A stretch of DNA of 64,000 bases, from assembly GCA_958295665.1 (NCBI GenBank), contig OY282560.1:90434311-90498310 (forward strand). The letters are read 5' to 3'. Both the position numbers and the translations under genes were made by a program. Below are positions 30,101 to 41,904 of the stretch, in pieces. The notes below the pieces were generated by a model. It searched no databases. It saw nothing but the letters and a program-made list of their open reading frames with translations, and was not told where the DNA came from. This DNA comes from Tipula vernalis. Its lineage: Eukaryota > Arthropoda > Insecta > Diptera > Tipulidae. Position 1 is the first letter of the stretch. The number at the start of each line of letters is the position of its first letter.

Positions 30101-31745
30101 GCGATCTACTGATAGAGTCATCAATCAACCAAATCGGAACACAATTGCAGATTTTCGTTTTTTATTATGGATTCATGGTCTATAGTTCAGGTGATTTTCC
30201 ATAATATTGAATTTTCTACGAAATGTGTAGAAATATTCGAGCGATCTAAATGCCCGTTGGCATGACAATTACAGGTCTCAACACCTATTGATAGAGGCAT
30301 CAATCATCGAAATCGGAGCACAATTGCAGATTTTCGTTTTTTTATTATGAATTTATGGTCTATAGTTCAGGTGATTTTCCATAAAATTGAATTTTCTACG
30401 AAATGTGTAGAAATATTCGAGCGATCTACTGATAGAGTCATCAATCAACCAAATCGGAACACAATTGCAGATTTTCGTTTTTTATTATGGATTCATGGTC
30501 TATAGTTCAGGTGATTTTCCATAATATTGAATTTTCTACGAAATGTGTAGAAATATTCGAGCGATCTAAATGCCCGTTGGCATGACAATTACAGGTCTCA
30601 ACACCTATTGATAGAGGCATCAATCATCGAAATCGGAGCACAATTGCAGATTTTCGTTTTTTTATTATGAATTTATGGTCTATAGTTCAGGTGATTTTCC
30701 ATAAAATTGAATTTTCTACGAAATGTGTAGAAATATTCGAGCGATCTACTGATAGAGTCATCAATCAACCAAATCGGAACACAATTGCAGATTTTCGTTT
30801 TTTATTATGGATTCATGGTCTATAGTTCAGGTGATTTTCCATAATATTGAATTTTCTACGAAATGTGTAGAAATATTCGAGCGATCTAAATGCCCGTTGG
30901 CATGACAATTACAGTTCTCAACACCTATTGATAGAGGCATCAATCATCGAAATCGGAGCACAATTGCAGATTTTCGTTTTTTTATTATGAATTTATGGTC
31001 TATAGTTCAGGTGATTTTCCATAATATTGAATTTTCTACGAAATGTGTAGAAATATTCGAGCGATCTAAATGCCCGTTGGCATGACAATTACAGGTCTCA
31101 ACACGTATTGATAGAGGCATCAATCATCGAAATCGGAGCACAATTGCAGATTTTCGTTTTTTTATTATTAATTTATGGTCTATAGTTCAGGTGATTTTCC
31201 ATAAAATTGAATTTTCTACGAAATGTGTAGAAATATTCGAGCGATCTAAATGCCCGTTGGCATGACAATTACAGGTCTCAACACCTATTGATGGAGGCAT
31301 CAATCATCGAAATCGGAGCACAATTGCAGATTTTCGTTTTTTTATTATTAATTTATGGTCTATAGTTCTGGTGATTTTCCATAATATTGAATTTTCTACG
31401 AAATGTGTAGAAATATTCGAGGGATCTAAATGCCCGTTGGCATGACAATTACAGGTCTCAACACCTATTGATAGAGGCATCAATCATCGAAATCGGAGCA
31501 CAATTGCAGATTTTCGTTTTTTTATTATGAATTTATGGTCTATAGTTCAGGTGATTTTCCATAAAATTGAATTTTCTACGAAATGTGTAGAAATATATTC
31601 GAGCGATCTACTGATAGTGTCATCAATCAACCAAATCTGAACACAATTGCAGATTCTCGTTTTTTATTATGGATTCATGGTCTATAGTTCAGGTGATTTT
31701 CCATAATATTGAATTTTCTACGAAATGTGTAGAAATATTCGAGCG
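27110..31745. repeat. 2317-bp higher-order repeat, two tandem near-identical copies
   Basis: A set of rare variants repeats with a constant offset of 2317 bp. TTCTAGCGAT is at 27284 and 29601, ATTACAGTTC at 28591 and 30908, TTGATGGAGG at 28971 and 31288, CGAGGGATCT at 29101 and 31418, and the two-base insertion giving AAATATATTC at about 29275 and 31592. The order and spacing of A and B units are also preserved, so this is a recent duplication of a multi-monomer block. The outer limits are estimates. Confidence 0.85.
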
Positions 31746-31859
31746 ATCTAAATGCCCGTTGGCATGACAATTACAGGTCTCAACACCTATTGATAGAGGC
31801 ATCAATCATCGAAATCGGAGCACAATTGCAGATTTTCGTTTTTTTATTATGAATTTATG

Positions 31860-32647
31860 GTCTATAGTTCAGGTGATTTTCCATAAAATTGAATTTTCTA
31901 CCAAATGTGTAGAAATATTCGAGCGATCTACTGATAGAGTCATCAATCAACCAAATCGGAACACAATTGTAGATTTTCGTTTTTTATTATGGATTCATGG
32001 TCTATAGTTCAGGTGATTTTCCATAATATTGAATTTTCTACGAAATGTGTAGAAATATTCGAGCGATCTAAATGCCCGTTGGTATGACAATTACAGGTCT
32101 CAACACCTATTGATAGAGGCATCAATCATCGAAATCGGAGCACAATTGCAAATTTTCGTTTTTTTATTATGAATTTATGGTCTATAGTTCAGGTGATTTT
32201 CCATAAAATTGAATTTTCTACCAAATGTGTAGAAATATTCGAGCGATCTACTGATAGAGTCATCAATCAACCAAATCGGAACACAATTGTAGATTTTCGT
32301 TTTTTATTATGGATTCATGGTCTATAGTTCAGGTGATTTTCCATAATATTGAATTTTCTACGAAATGTGTAGAAATATTCGAGCGATCTAAATGCCCGTT
32401 GGTATGACAATTACAGGTCTCAACACCTATTGATAGAGGCATCAATCATCGAAATCGGAGCACAATTGCAGATTTTCGTTTTTTTATTATGAATTTATGG
32501 TCTATAGTTCAGGTGATTTTCCATAAAATTGAATTTTCTACCAAATGTGTAGAAATATTCGAGCGATCTACTGATAGAGTCATCAATCAACCAAATCGGA
32601 ACACAATTGTAGATTTTCGTTTTTTATTATGGATTCATGGTCTATAG
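31860..32647. repeat. Edge-specific satellite dimers
   Basis: The last dimers of the array share variants not seen further inside. ACACAATTGTAG (T for C) occurs at about 31961, 32281 and 32601, exactly 320 bp apart. GGTATGACAA (T for C) occurs near 32081 and 32401. This indicates local homogenisation of the terminal dimers separately from the rest of the array. Confidence 0.8.
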
Positions 32648-33568
32648 CAGAGCCTTCTAGAATATAGAGCCATAATCTTAATGACGTATTTTTTAGAAGC
32701 TTTTTTAGTGGTATAACTTTTCACTGATTTCCATAGGAATCCATAGTAAAAATGGTGTTTTTTAGCTTCAAGTTTTTCAATGAAAAAAGCAAAAATATTA
32801 TAAAATGTTTATATAAAAGTTTTCTATATATCTTTAAGAACAATATACAAGAAGGCCATATTGGTATTAAGTAAATATTAATTGCAGAAATATTAAAATT
32901 AAATTATTTCTAAAATATATTTTTTCGAACTTTCATTTTGAAAAATACATCAAAGTTGGCTCTGACAAATTAAAATATTACTTGCTAAATTTATCTTTAG
33001 TTTTACTAGTGTACGTAAGATGTCTAAAATAATTACAGAAAAATACGAAAAAAAATTATTTAATCACAAAATTATCACTCGTACTTAATATTTTTTGTAT
33101 TTGTTTTGCTTTTCCTACAATTTTTGAACTTGAAATTTCCCCGGGTGGTAATTTTTGGTACGATTTTTCCAAATTTTTTCGGCCATCACTGCCATCTATG
33201 TAATGTATATTGACTTAATGAGCAAACGAATCGTAGTAAGCTTTTATTTCAATTTGACCAGAATGCTGTTGTTATGAATTTTTTTTTAATATTTTGGTTT
33301 AAATAAATCAATTATTACAAGAAAATGAAAACGATTTACTTAAACGATATTCATATATGTTGAAATCCAAACATTTATGAAAGTATCTCAGTAATCATAA
33401 TTAAAAATTTGTAACGTTTTCATTTAAAAATTTGTTTTAGGATAAAAAGTGATTTCCCATATGTTTTGTGTGTTTTACTATGAAAAGTTTCGGTTTTTCG
33501 TCGTTTCTAATTCCCTTATAAAAGCTCAGATTTTTTGATTATGGCTCTATCAAATACAGGGTGCTCTG
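32648..33568. mobile_element. Non-autonomous DNA-transposon-like element at the satellite edge
   Basis: A perfect 14-bp inverted repeat, ATAGAGCCATAATC, lies at 32664-32677 with its complement at 33537-33550. Outside it the sequence starts CAGAGC (32648) and ends GCTCTG (33568). The left CAGAGC coincides exactly with the point where satellite homology stops, which supports it as the element end. Shorter subterminal matches (AGCTTTT, CATAGTAAAA) also recur in inverted order. No long ORF is present, so it would be a MITE or a deleted element. CAGAG ends resemble those of hAT elements, but no 8-bp target duplication is visible: the left flank is GTCTATAG and the right flank AAAATATA. The superfamily is unassigned. 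Confidence 0.6.
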
Positions 33569-33718
33569 AAAATATACGTTCCATTAACTGAAAGTACCAA
33601 GCTTGTAGAAATCTTTTGTGAATACGCCATTCGTTTTATCACACCGGCAGAGTGCAATTGACTTCGATAGCTAGAAAATGCGTCATATAATTTTCCAAAC
33701 GGTTTTTGGTTTTTTTTC

Positions 33719-34262
33719 CTGCGATAGCTATTGACAAGTCACATCAATGCAATCCATCTCCAGACATAACACTCTAGAGGCTGATTTTATGCAAATTTTG
33801 TAAAAAATGTTGGAAAATCGAATTTTCCTAGGTTTCCCACGGGAAACTAGAACTGAATTTTTTGCCTGCGATAGCTATTGACAAGTCACACCAATGCAAT
33901 CCAGCTCCAGACATAACACTCTACAGGCTGATTTTATTCATCCATTTCTTACTTTCGGCTGGAAACTTTTTAGAATTTTCCGAGATTTCCCACGGGAAAC
34001 TTGAACTGAATTTTTTTCCTGCGATAGCTATTGACAAGTCACATTAATGCAATCCATCTCCAGACATAACACTCTAGAGGCTGATTTTATATAAATTTTC
34101 TAATAATTTTTGGAAAATCGAATTTTCCGAGATTTCCTACGGGAAACTTGAACTGAATTTTTTGCCTGCAATAGCTATTGACAAGTCACACCAATGCAAT
34201 CCATCTCCAGACATAACACTCTAGAGGCTGATTTTATTCTAATTTTGTATATTCTTCTGATT
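33719..34262. repeat. Tandem repeat, about 150-bp unit, four copies
   Basis: The motif GC(G/A)ATAGCTATTGACAAGTC recurs at 33721, 33868, 34021 and 34168, spaced 147, 153 and 147 bp. Each copy continues with CCAGACATAACACTCTA and GGCTGATTTTAT. The first three copies end in a CCCACGGGAAAC-like stretch and the fourth is incomplete. Short open frames here (33862-34047 and others) come from the repeat and are not considered genes. Confidence 0.9.
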
Positions 34263-34309
34263 TTCCGATTTTTTCTACGAAGCAAAGTTTTACTGATAAC
34301 TACTAAATT

Positions 34310-34475
34310 TTTTATTTTCGGCTGGAATGTTAATATCACAATCTGCATTATATGCTTTTTACTTTCGGCTGGAAACTTTCGGCTGGGATTAGACAATCTG
34401 CATTACCATTTTTTTTTTACTTTCGGCTAGACTAACACAATCTGCATTATCGTCTTTTCACTTTCGGCTAACTTT
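34310..34475. repeat. Short direct repeats of a TTTCGGCT motif
   Basis: ACTTTCGGCT or a close variant recurs near 34315, 34361, 34375, 34420 and 34460. It alternates with ACAATCTGCATTA at about 34338, 34393 and 34438, for a period of roughly 45-55 bp. The same TACTTTCGGCTGGAAACTTT string occurs inside the second 150-bp repeat near 33950, so this block probably derives from it. Confidence 0.7.
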
Positions 34476-36500
34476 AACAGTAAATTTATTTTTGGTTCAA
34501 ATAATATATTTGTAGGAACAAAATCTAAGGACAGTTGTTGCAACTAAGAACTTTAACCCCTAGTGCACAAACAATTTAAATTTGATTAAGTTTTACTTCA
34601 AACATATTTCGTTTGTTGAAATAGATATTCTATAGTTAAAACATATTTTTATTTGTGATGAACGAATTATGTTTAATACAACCGTCAGCCAACGAATTAA
34701 TTTTCTCAGTGTAGGGATACACCGAAACCAGCAAAAAAAAATATTTAGTCTCACCCGTTTGAAACATTTATTTTTTGATGACTTTTAGTTTTATCCGCAA
34801 TTTGTTGAAAACTTTCCAAGGCAATTCAATTACTGTCTAAAATGTACATACGAATATTGTGTGTACAGCCACATCTAATGACAATATATACCACAAAACC
34901 ATAACAAACAAAAAAAAACGATAAATCGACATCCAAACATAAAAAAGGATGCGCTGCAATTTTCTTTAATTTTCCATTTTTTATGATAATTTTCGCACAA
35001 TAAAAAAATCCAAAATAAACAAAAAATAAAATAGTCGGCAACAAACCAAATTGGTCAGAGGGAGAATCTCACACAAGCATCCCCCTCCCTATATTTATCC
35101 TAAATTGGAAATATGTAATCGAGCAAAATACACTCTATGTGATCATGTATGTAGACGAGTGTGCAAGTTATGGAATGAGTGCCGGGTAAATTTATAGTTT
35201 TGCCACATAATTGCAGATGATGAGTTGGGGTTTTTTTTTTTGTTCGAGAACCGAATATCTACATTTTAGAGAGATAATCATGTTATAAGGAATAAAGTTT
35301 TTTTTTTTTTTTTTTTTTTTTTTTTGTGAAAACCCGAAAAATCCATTAAATATGCAAAATTTGATTTGATATCATTAGAGAACCGCCTCTTTTCTTTAAA
35401 GCATTTTTTTATAGCAACGGCATAAAAAAATTAAAGGAACTCACAACAAAAAAAGGACAATGCAACTATATATTACGTATACAATATACAAACACATATA
35501 CAACTTTTCATAAAATTGGATAATAAATTTTCATCGTAGTATAAAGGATGATTTTTCCAACTCCACCCATAATTTTCCTGTATGATTTATGGCTGAAAAT
35601 TACTAAGTGCACACACAAATATTATGATTTACTTATGATGATTGCCGCATAAACAACATTCTTCTTGATACAGTATAAGATGATTATCTTCTCATAAAGC
35701 CATCTACCGGATGGAAGTGGTACATATTCATAACAACATCCATATTATGATTAATTAATGGGCTTTGTGATTTTTATTGAAATCAGCGGGATATAACATG
35801 ATTGGAAAGAGGGGTGGTGGATAATCACCATAATTCATTTTCATTTCGGTTCTCCGGTCTGTAAAAGAGGGTTGTTTACAATAATAACAACAACAACGCG
35901 TTATTTTAATTTTTATGTTAATTTTTTTTTCATATTTAATTTAATATTACGAACGAGGATTACTGTTATTGCTGTTGTTGATTGAAGTCGTTTAGAATCG
36001 ATTACGGAAATATATATATGAACAGAGTGCGCGCATATTTAGTAATTCGATTGTCATGTTATTTTAATTTTCTCGAGAAGCAAACATTTTTTTTTTTTTT
36101 CGTTGCTCATTTTGAAAGGCGGAACGAAACTAACAACAGAAAAAATAAAGTTGATGACTTTTTTTGGTTTTTTGGTAAATTCCATAGTTTGGAATTAGGA
36201 GGGAATGCAGTATCCGCTATAACAAGTATCTCTTTCATGTCTGTTGTTATTGATAAGTCGGATCGATTCGAAATAAAAAACTATCTAACTTTTCTTTAAT
36301 ACTTAAGGAACTTTTTAATAAAAGTAGTTTTTTAGATAATCCTTAACAGTTACGGATGATACGGGGAACTTTTACTAACCATAACACCATTCTTTTCCAA
36401 AAAACTTAAAAATTGCCTATGGTGTTTACCAATGTATCCAAATGCCGAATTGCAATATTAGATATCACGATGAGTGGACTGTAATTTGTTACTTATTGAT
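34476..36500. other. AT-rich intergenic stretch without recognisable gene
   Basis: The interval is AT-rich, with a 28-base T run at 35298-35325, several shorter T runs and CAA-type simple repeats near 35890. Open frames of 72-105 codons occur (for example 35982-36299) but are low-complexity and show no motif, splice context or family resemblance. I see no gene. Confidence 0.6.
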
Positions 36501-36757
36501 TCAATGAAACCACTAACTATTTTAACTAAATTTTATTTTTAATTTATTAATTTTACATCCTTTCAATACAAAATTTTTCTTGACTATCTTCCTCTTCCTT
36601 CTCAGTTTTTTCTTATACAGCAAATTCATACACCTATACAAGCATATTTTATTATTCTGTGCTGAATTAGTCAGATGATTACAGGGAGGCACAAAATACC
36701 CAACATACAGTAAATTATAACTACAATTTATATTATAAAATCGTATAAGGTTTAACA
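36500..36757 (-). repeat. Probable start of the 3' LTR of the older BEL/Pao element
   Basis: On the minus strand a purine-rich AAAGGTGGCAG is followed by TATGTTAAACC. The LTR would begin TGTT at 36757 and run toward lower coordinates. This is the usual polypurine tract plus TG layout of BEL elements, about 340 bp beyond the end of the pol frame. No second copy of this sequence was found at the other end of the element, so the LTR end and its length cannot be fixed. The lower limit given is arbitrary. Confidence 0.4.
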
Positions 36758-37093
36758 TACTGCCACCTTTGAAAGGTCAACTTTCAACAAACCAATAAGT
36801 TATACAACTCCAATGTTTTCAAAAACAATTAAAATCCTTCGTTTTTCTTAATCTTAATTACTAAAATAATAATGAATTTCAAATTAAATGTTATAGCTAA
36901 TTTGCAATGAAATAGTTGTTACATTAAATTCATTGTTAACAAATTGTATATAATACAATAAATGTTATTTAATTACAGGTAAGTTACTTCATTTATGCAA
37001 AGCAACAAAAAATAAATGAAACTTGTAAATAGTATTCTAAATTATTAATATAATTATAATTTGAAAGTTAGTAAAATGTTCAAGATCAACAAA

Positions 37094-38809
37094 TCAATTC
37101 GGTGTTGGTAATTTTGCCAATTTGGCTATTCCTCGAGTACATATTCCATTTTTAGTCTTCACGCTGGCGACCCGAACCTTCTGATCCTTACCATAAATAA
37201 CATTCATCACACGACCTATGAGCCACTGAGTAGGAGGAACATGGTCTTCATGAATTAATACCAAATCATCCTTTTCTATGTTTTTATGTGCTATCATCCA
37301 CTTTTTCCTCTGTTGAAGGGTATGAAAATAATCATTAGAAAACCGATTCCAAAAATGTTGAACCATGGTAGTAACCTTCTGCCAATATGATAATCTGTTT
37401 TCCTGCAAATGAGTGAGGGAAGGCTCGACAATAGTATTGATGGGTCCACCAGTTAAAAAATGACCTGGAGTCAGGGGTTGTGGATCATTTGGATCTGACG
37501 AAAGAGTGGTCAACGGCCGAGAATTCATAATCCCTTCAATCTCAACCATTAGTGTATTTAATTGAGCCAACGTTAGTGTATGGCCTAGCGTGACTCTTTT
37601 GAGGTGTGTTTTGAAACTTTTAACAGTAGACTCCCACAACCCACCAAAGTGGGGAGAACGTGGAGGAATGAACTTCCATACTATTCCTTGTGATGCACAA
37701 AACCTTAAAATTTCAGTTCCTTGTTGGGATTGGAACAATTCAAAGAGTCTGTTGAGCTTATTATGAGCTCCTACGAAATTGGTGCCATTGTCACTCATTA
37801 TATGCGCCGACTTTCCTCTACGAGAGAAAAAACGTTTTAAAACTGCGATAAATGCATCACTTGTAGCATCTTCGACCATATCAATGTGTACTGCCTTTGT
37901 TATGAAGCAGACAAAAATACAAACGTATACCTTGAATGTAGTAGTATTTCGTTGATTTCGGTACCTTATTTGAAAAGGACCACAGTAATCTACACCTACT
38001 TTATTAAATGGGCGACAAATTTCAAGACGATCATGGGGAAGATCACCCATATATTGTTCCATACATCTAGGATTAACACGGAAACATGGAATACATCGAT
38101 GTATCGTAAATTTAACCAAATTTTTACCATTTATTGGCCAATATTTTTGACGAATTGCGCCAAGTGTAGTTTGAACCCCTCCATGGAGGTTTTTTATATG
38201 TTTGTCTTTGATCAAGAGCAAAGTGAAGTGGTGTTTTGGTAACAGGTATTGACGTTTATAGTCGAAAGGCAAATTACTATTCCTCAAACGACCACCTACT
38301 CGTAAGAGATTATCTGCGTCAAGAAAAGGCGAAAAACTTAAAATTTTTGAATTTCTTGGTAATTCTTTTTGGGATTTTAAATAATTTATTTCATCGTGAA
38401 ATTCTTTGTGTTGAACAAGCCGAATGATGCATCATTTTTCAGACTGATGCATCTCTTCAGTTGATAATTCACCAAAGTTGTTATTTGCGCCATTACGATC
38501 TGTAATGTGATTCTTGATAAACCGGAGAACATACGCTACGACACGAATCAGTTTGGAAAAAGAACTATATTTTTCAATTTCCACAACATCTATTAATTTT
38601 TTGAATGTTAATTTCAAATTGAGAGATTGATTTTTCATTTCAGGAATTTTATTATTGTCCACCTTAACAAATTTGTCAGGCCATTCCTGTTCATTATTTT
38701 TCAAAAACGACGGCCCATACCACCATACTTCCGATAAAGCAAGATCTTGAGGCAGAACACCACGAGACAACAAATCCGCTGGATTAGCTTTGGTATCTAC
38801 ATGTCGCCA
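37094..38809 (-). pseudogene. BEL/Pao pol, 3' part: end of RNase H region, integrase and C-terminal DUF5641-type domain
   Basis: Translation is open from the frameshift near 38810 to a TGA at 38432-38434, and then again in the same frame to the stop at 37094. The first part has the BEL signature after RNase H (HVDTKANPADLLSRG followed by EVWWYGPSFL). The second has the integrase zinc-binding region (HGG...CIPC), the first catalytic Asp in VDYCGP, the second in SDNGTNF and the Glu in FGGLWE, so the catalytic triad is retained. A basic C-terminal domain of the DUF5641 type ends the protein. In a working element this enzyme inserts the cDNA into the genome. The internal stop and upstream frameshift make this copy inactive as a polyprotein. 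Antisense open frames here (37886-38242, 38236-38427) are shadows. Confidence 0.9.
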
Positions 38810-41800
38810 GTTGTATCCAAGCGAGAGTTATACTAGAATCCGACCACAAATAAATTTTATCGAATTCTGTAGTCATAGACCTTCTGACTTTAACTACTAG
38901 TTTGGCAAGCAACAAAGCTGCATTTAATTCCAACCTTGGGACGGTTAATGTCTTTAAAGGAGCAACACGGCTTCTACTGCATAGTAAACTAACAACTATT
39001 CTATCCTGTGAATCAATACAACGAATATATATGGATGCACCATAAGCGACAGTCGATGCATCGGCAAAGCCGTGAATTTCTATTCGCTTTGTATCTTTCG
39101 GAATTACGCATCTCTTGATCGATAAATCATTTATACTACCCAAATTATCTCGAAATTTAATCCATACATTTTGTAAATCTTCAGGAAGAACGTCATCCCA
39201 GCCAACCTTTAGTAACCAAATTTTCTGCATCATAAGTTTTGCTGTAACGATAATTGGCGCGATGAGACCCAATGGATCGAAAATTTTAGAAGTTTCCGAT
39301 AAAAGTAGTCTTTTTGTTATATTTGGGAACGGAATTGCTTTCTTGAATTCGAACAGGAAATTGTCAGTGTCAGGAGACCATAGCAAGCCTAAAGTTTTTA
39401 TAGTTTCGTTATAAATGTTTAACGATTGTTCACGATCTTCTGGAGGTATTGATTCTATAATTTCAGAATGGTTCGAAGCCCATTTGCGTAGATGCATTCC
39501 GCTTGATTTTAACATATCTATCAATTGTTTTTGTAATTCTATAGCCTGATTTAAATCGTTGCTGCCTGTCAATAAATCGTCTACATAAAAATCTCTTTGA
39601 GCAACTTGAGATGCTAATGGGAATGATTGTTTCTCCAACTCAGCTAATTTATTTAAGACCTTTGTAGCGAGGTACGGAGCTGCGGATGTTCCGTATGTAA
39701 CGGTTTTTAATTCAAAAACACTAATAGGTTGACAGGAATCTGAACGCCACAAAATCCTTTGAAATCTTGTATCATCATCATGTATGGCAATCTGTCTATA
39801 CATTTTTTCGATATCACTTGTAAAAACATATAGATATTGACGAAAGCGAAGCATTATTGACCAAAGTTCATCTTGGACCACGGGTCCAACCATCAGAACA
39901 TCATTGAGCGAAACTTGAGAATCAGTTTTCGCTGATCCATCAAAAACTGTACGAAGTTTGGTTGTTGTACTGCTAGGTTTAAACACGGCATGGTGAGGCA
40001 AGAAATATTCTAAATCAAAGGGATTACTGCAAACCTCATCATTCGATATAACCATATGCCCCAAATCTTGATATTCAGTCATGAATTTAATGTATTCGGT
40101 TTCCAATTGTTTGTCACGACTAAATCTATTTTCTAAATATTGAAACCGTTTTAGTGCTAAGTGTTTAGATTTCCCTAAATTTTTGACCGTGTCTTTGAAA
40201 GGTAACCTCACCACGAAACGACCATCGTTTTTTCTACTATATGTTTTTTCGAAATAATCTTCGCACTGTTTTTCTTCAATTGATAACGGTTTGTCATTAT
40301 CGTACGTATCTGTTTCCCAAAGTTTTTCTATTTGGCTATCAATATAATTTTCAAGACTTTCATTTTCAGAGTAATGATTTGATAAAAAGAAATTCTTTGT
40401 TTCTTGCACTTTTCCACTAACTATCCAACCAAAATGAGATTCTTGAAGAGTTGGCATATCTTCTGCCAATTTAAATCTATTATTCTTCATAATTTCGAAA
40501 AACAATTCTGCTCCTATCAATAAATCTACTGATCCTGGAACATTAAATGTCGGATCCGACAATTTGATTCCTTTCGGTATCTGCCATCGAGAAATATTGA
40601 TCTGTTGAGCAGGATAACGACTCGCAATTTCTTTGACAACAAGAAACTCTAATCTCTTCGAATAATTATTTAATCTAGACTTAATTGTTGTAGTGAATTT
40701 TTGGTCAATCATAGTTTCACTATGATTCAAACCTGAAACTGCAATTGAATCAATATTTTCCTTTTCAATACCGAGTGTGTTAGCTAAATTTGACGAAATG
40801 AAATTGGATTCGGAACAAGTGTCTAACAAAGTTCTACACGGAATAAATTTTCCCTTATTCGAACATATCAAAATTACTGCTGTTGAAAGTAACACTGCTC
40901 TTTGTTCAGTTCGAGCACAATATAATTTTGATTCAGTTAATGCATTGAAATCACCATTAACTGGATCTGAGCTAACACCCCTTGAGTCAGCCTGAATATT
41001 TTCATGATTAATATTCATATTCGTAGACGATGTGTTACAATTTCTCGAGTTTTGATTTGTATTATTGGACATATCCATGTGAAGTAGAGAATTATGTTTT
41101 TTATTACAAGTTTTACAACTAGCTGACCTACAATCGACAACGCGATGATTTGGTCGCAAACAATTTATACACAAATTCAATTCTTTTGTTTTATAATAAC
41201 GTTGAGTAGGTGAAAGTTTTAAAAATACCGAACAATTATTAATCAAATGATGCTCATTACACCCTAAACAACATCTTTCTTGATTTTTAATCTGAGAATT
41301 ATTTGAATTCCCGACAACAAATATTTTTTGCGAATTACGAAACTTATTAATTGGTTTTGATTTATGTAACTGTGTGACTGGTGTTGAAATAGAATCAGAC
41401 GATTTGGTATGCTCGATTGATTCCAAAATTCTACAACGCTTATCAATAAATTGAGACATTTGTAGCCATGTCGGCAATGACGAAGGCGATATTTCATTCT
41501 CCCACTGTTTTCGAGATTCTTTATCTAGTACATTGGACACAATATGAATTATTATCATGTCCCATGATTCAACATTCTGACCCAGTTTCTGAATCGCATT
41601 TAACTGAATGGAGCAATCATCCAGAACCTTACGTAGATCACGAGACGATTCGTGAATAAGCGGTCTAATATTAAATAAACAACTAATATGTTTCTCCAAA
41701 ATGCTACGAGGATTATCATAACGTGAAAGTAGTGCTTTCCATGCGATTTCAAAACCATGTGATGAATATTGCACGGTATCGAGAGTTTTATTCGCATCAC

Positions 41801-41904
41801 CATGTATGTAACTTTTTAAATAATGTAACTTTTCAATATTTGATAGCGATTCATTTTTTACAATAACTTCTTCAAAAGTATTTTTGAATTTTAACCAGGC
41901 ATCC
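38784..41904 (-). pseudogene. BEL/Pao gag (part)-protease-reverse transcriptase-RNase H
   Basis: The frame is open from the insertion junction at 41904 to the stop at 38784, about 1040 codons. Seen in order are the rest of the DUF1759-type gag region, a CX2C motif and a full CCHC zinc knuckle (CINC...H....C), then a retropepsin-like motif LLDTCSESNF. Its catalytic triplet reads Asp-Thr-Cys rather than the common Asp-Ser/Thr-Gly. Next comes a reverse transcriptase with FYVDDLLTG at the catalytic site, then RNase H with HGFADAS and LWSDSSITLAW. The frame breaks within RNase H near 38810, after which homology continues in another frame. The plus-strand copy has a DSG protease motif. Whether the Cys is normal for this lineage or a mutation cannot be told here. 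Confidence 0.92.
41900..41904 (+). repeat. Target-site duplication, left copy (CATCC)
   Basis: CATCC directly precedes the 5' LTR and is repeated directly after the 3' LTR at 48848-48852. A 5-bp duplication is typical of BEL/Pao integration. It lies in the gag frame of the older element. Confidence 0.95.

Larger units (their letters stand above)
1..32647. repeat. Long satellite array of 180-bp (A) and 140-bp (B) monomers
   Basis: The whole interval is tandem copies of two related monomers, roughly 200 units. Examples of unit starts are A at 31, B at 211 and 351, and A at 491 and 671, giving lengths of 180 and 140 bp. A equals B plus a 40-bp segment at its start (for example 31-70), and A has seven rather than six T in the run after GATTTTCG. 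A and B commonly alternate as a 320-bp dimer, but A-A and B-B runs occur. Copies differ by few substitutions, so the array is well homogenised. It begins outside the window and ends sharply at 32647, where the expected TTCAGG after CTATAG is replaced by CAGAGC. Three short open frames within it (9171, 22100, 22730) arise from small indels in single copies and are not genes. A centromeric or pericentromeric origin is possible but not shown. Confidence 0.98.

Noticed and set aside
1..32647. CRISPR-like array
   Set aside because: Units are contiguous 140/180-bp satellite monomers with no unique spacers, in a eukaryotic setting.
35982..36299. 105-codon open frame
   Set aside because: It is low-complexity, Phe-rich and AT-driven, with no splice context or family resemblance.
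37886..38242. 118-codon plus-strand frame over the BEL integrase
   Set aside because: It is antisense to a clear integrase frame and is a shadow.
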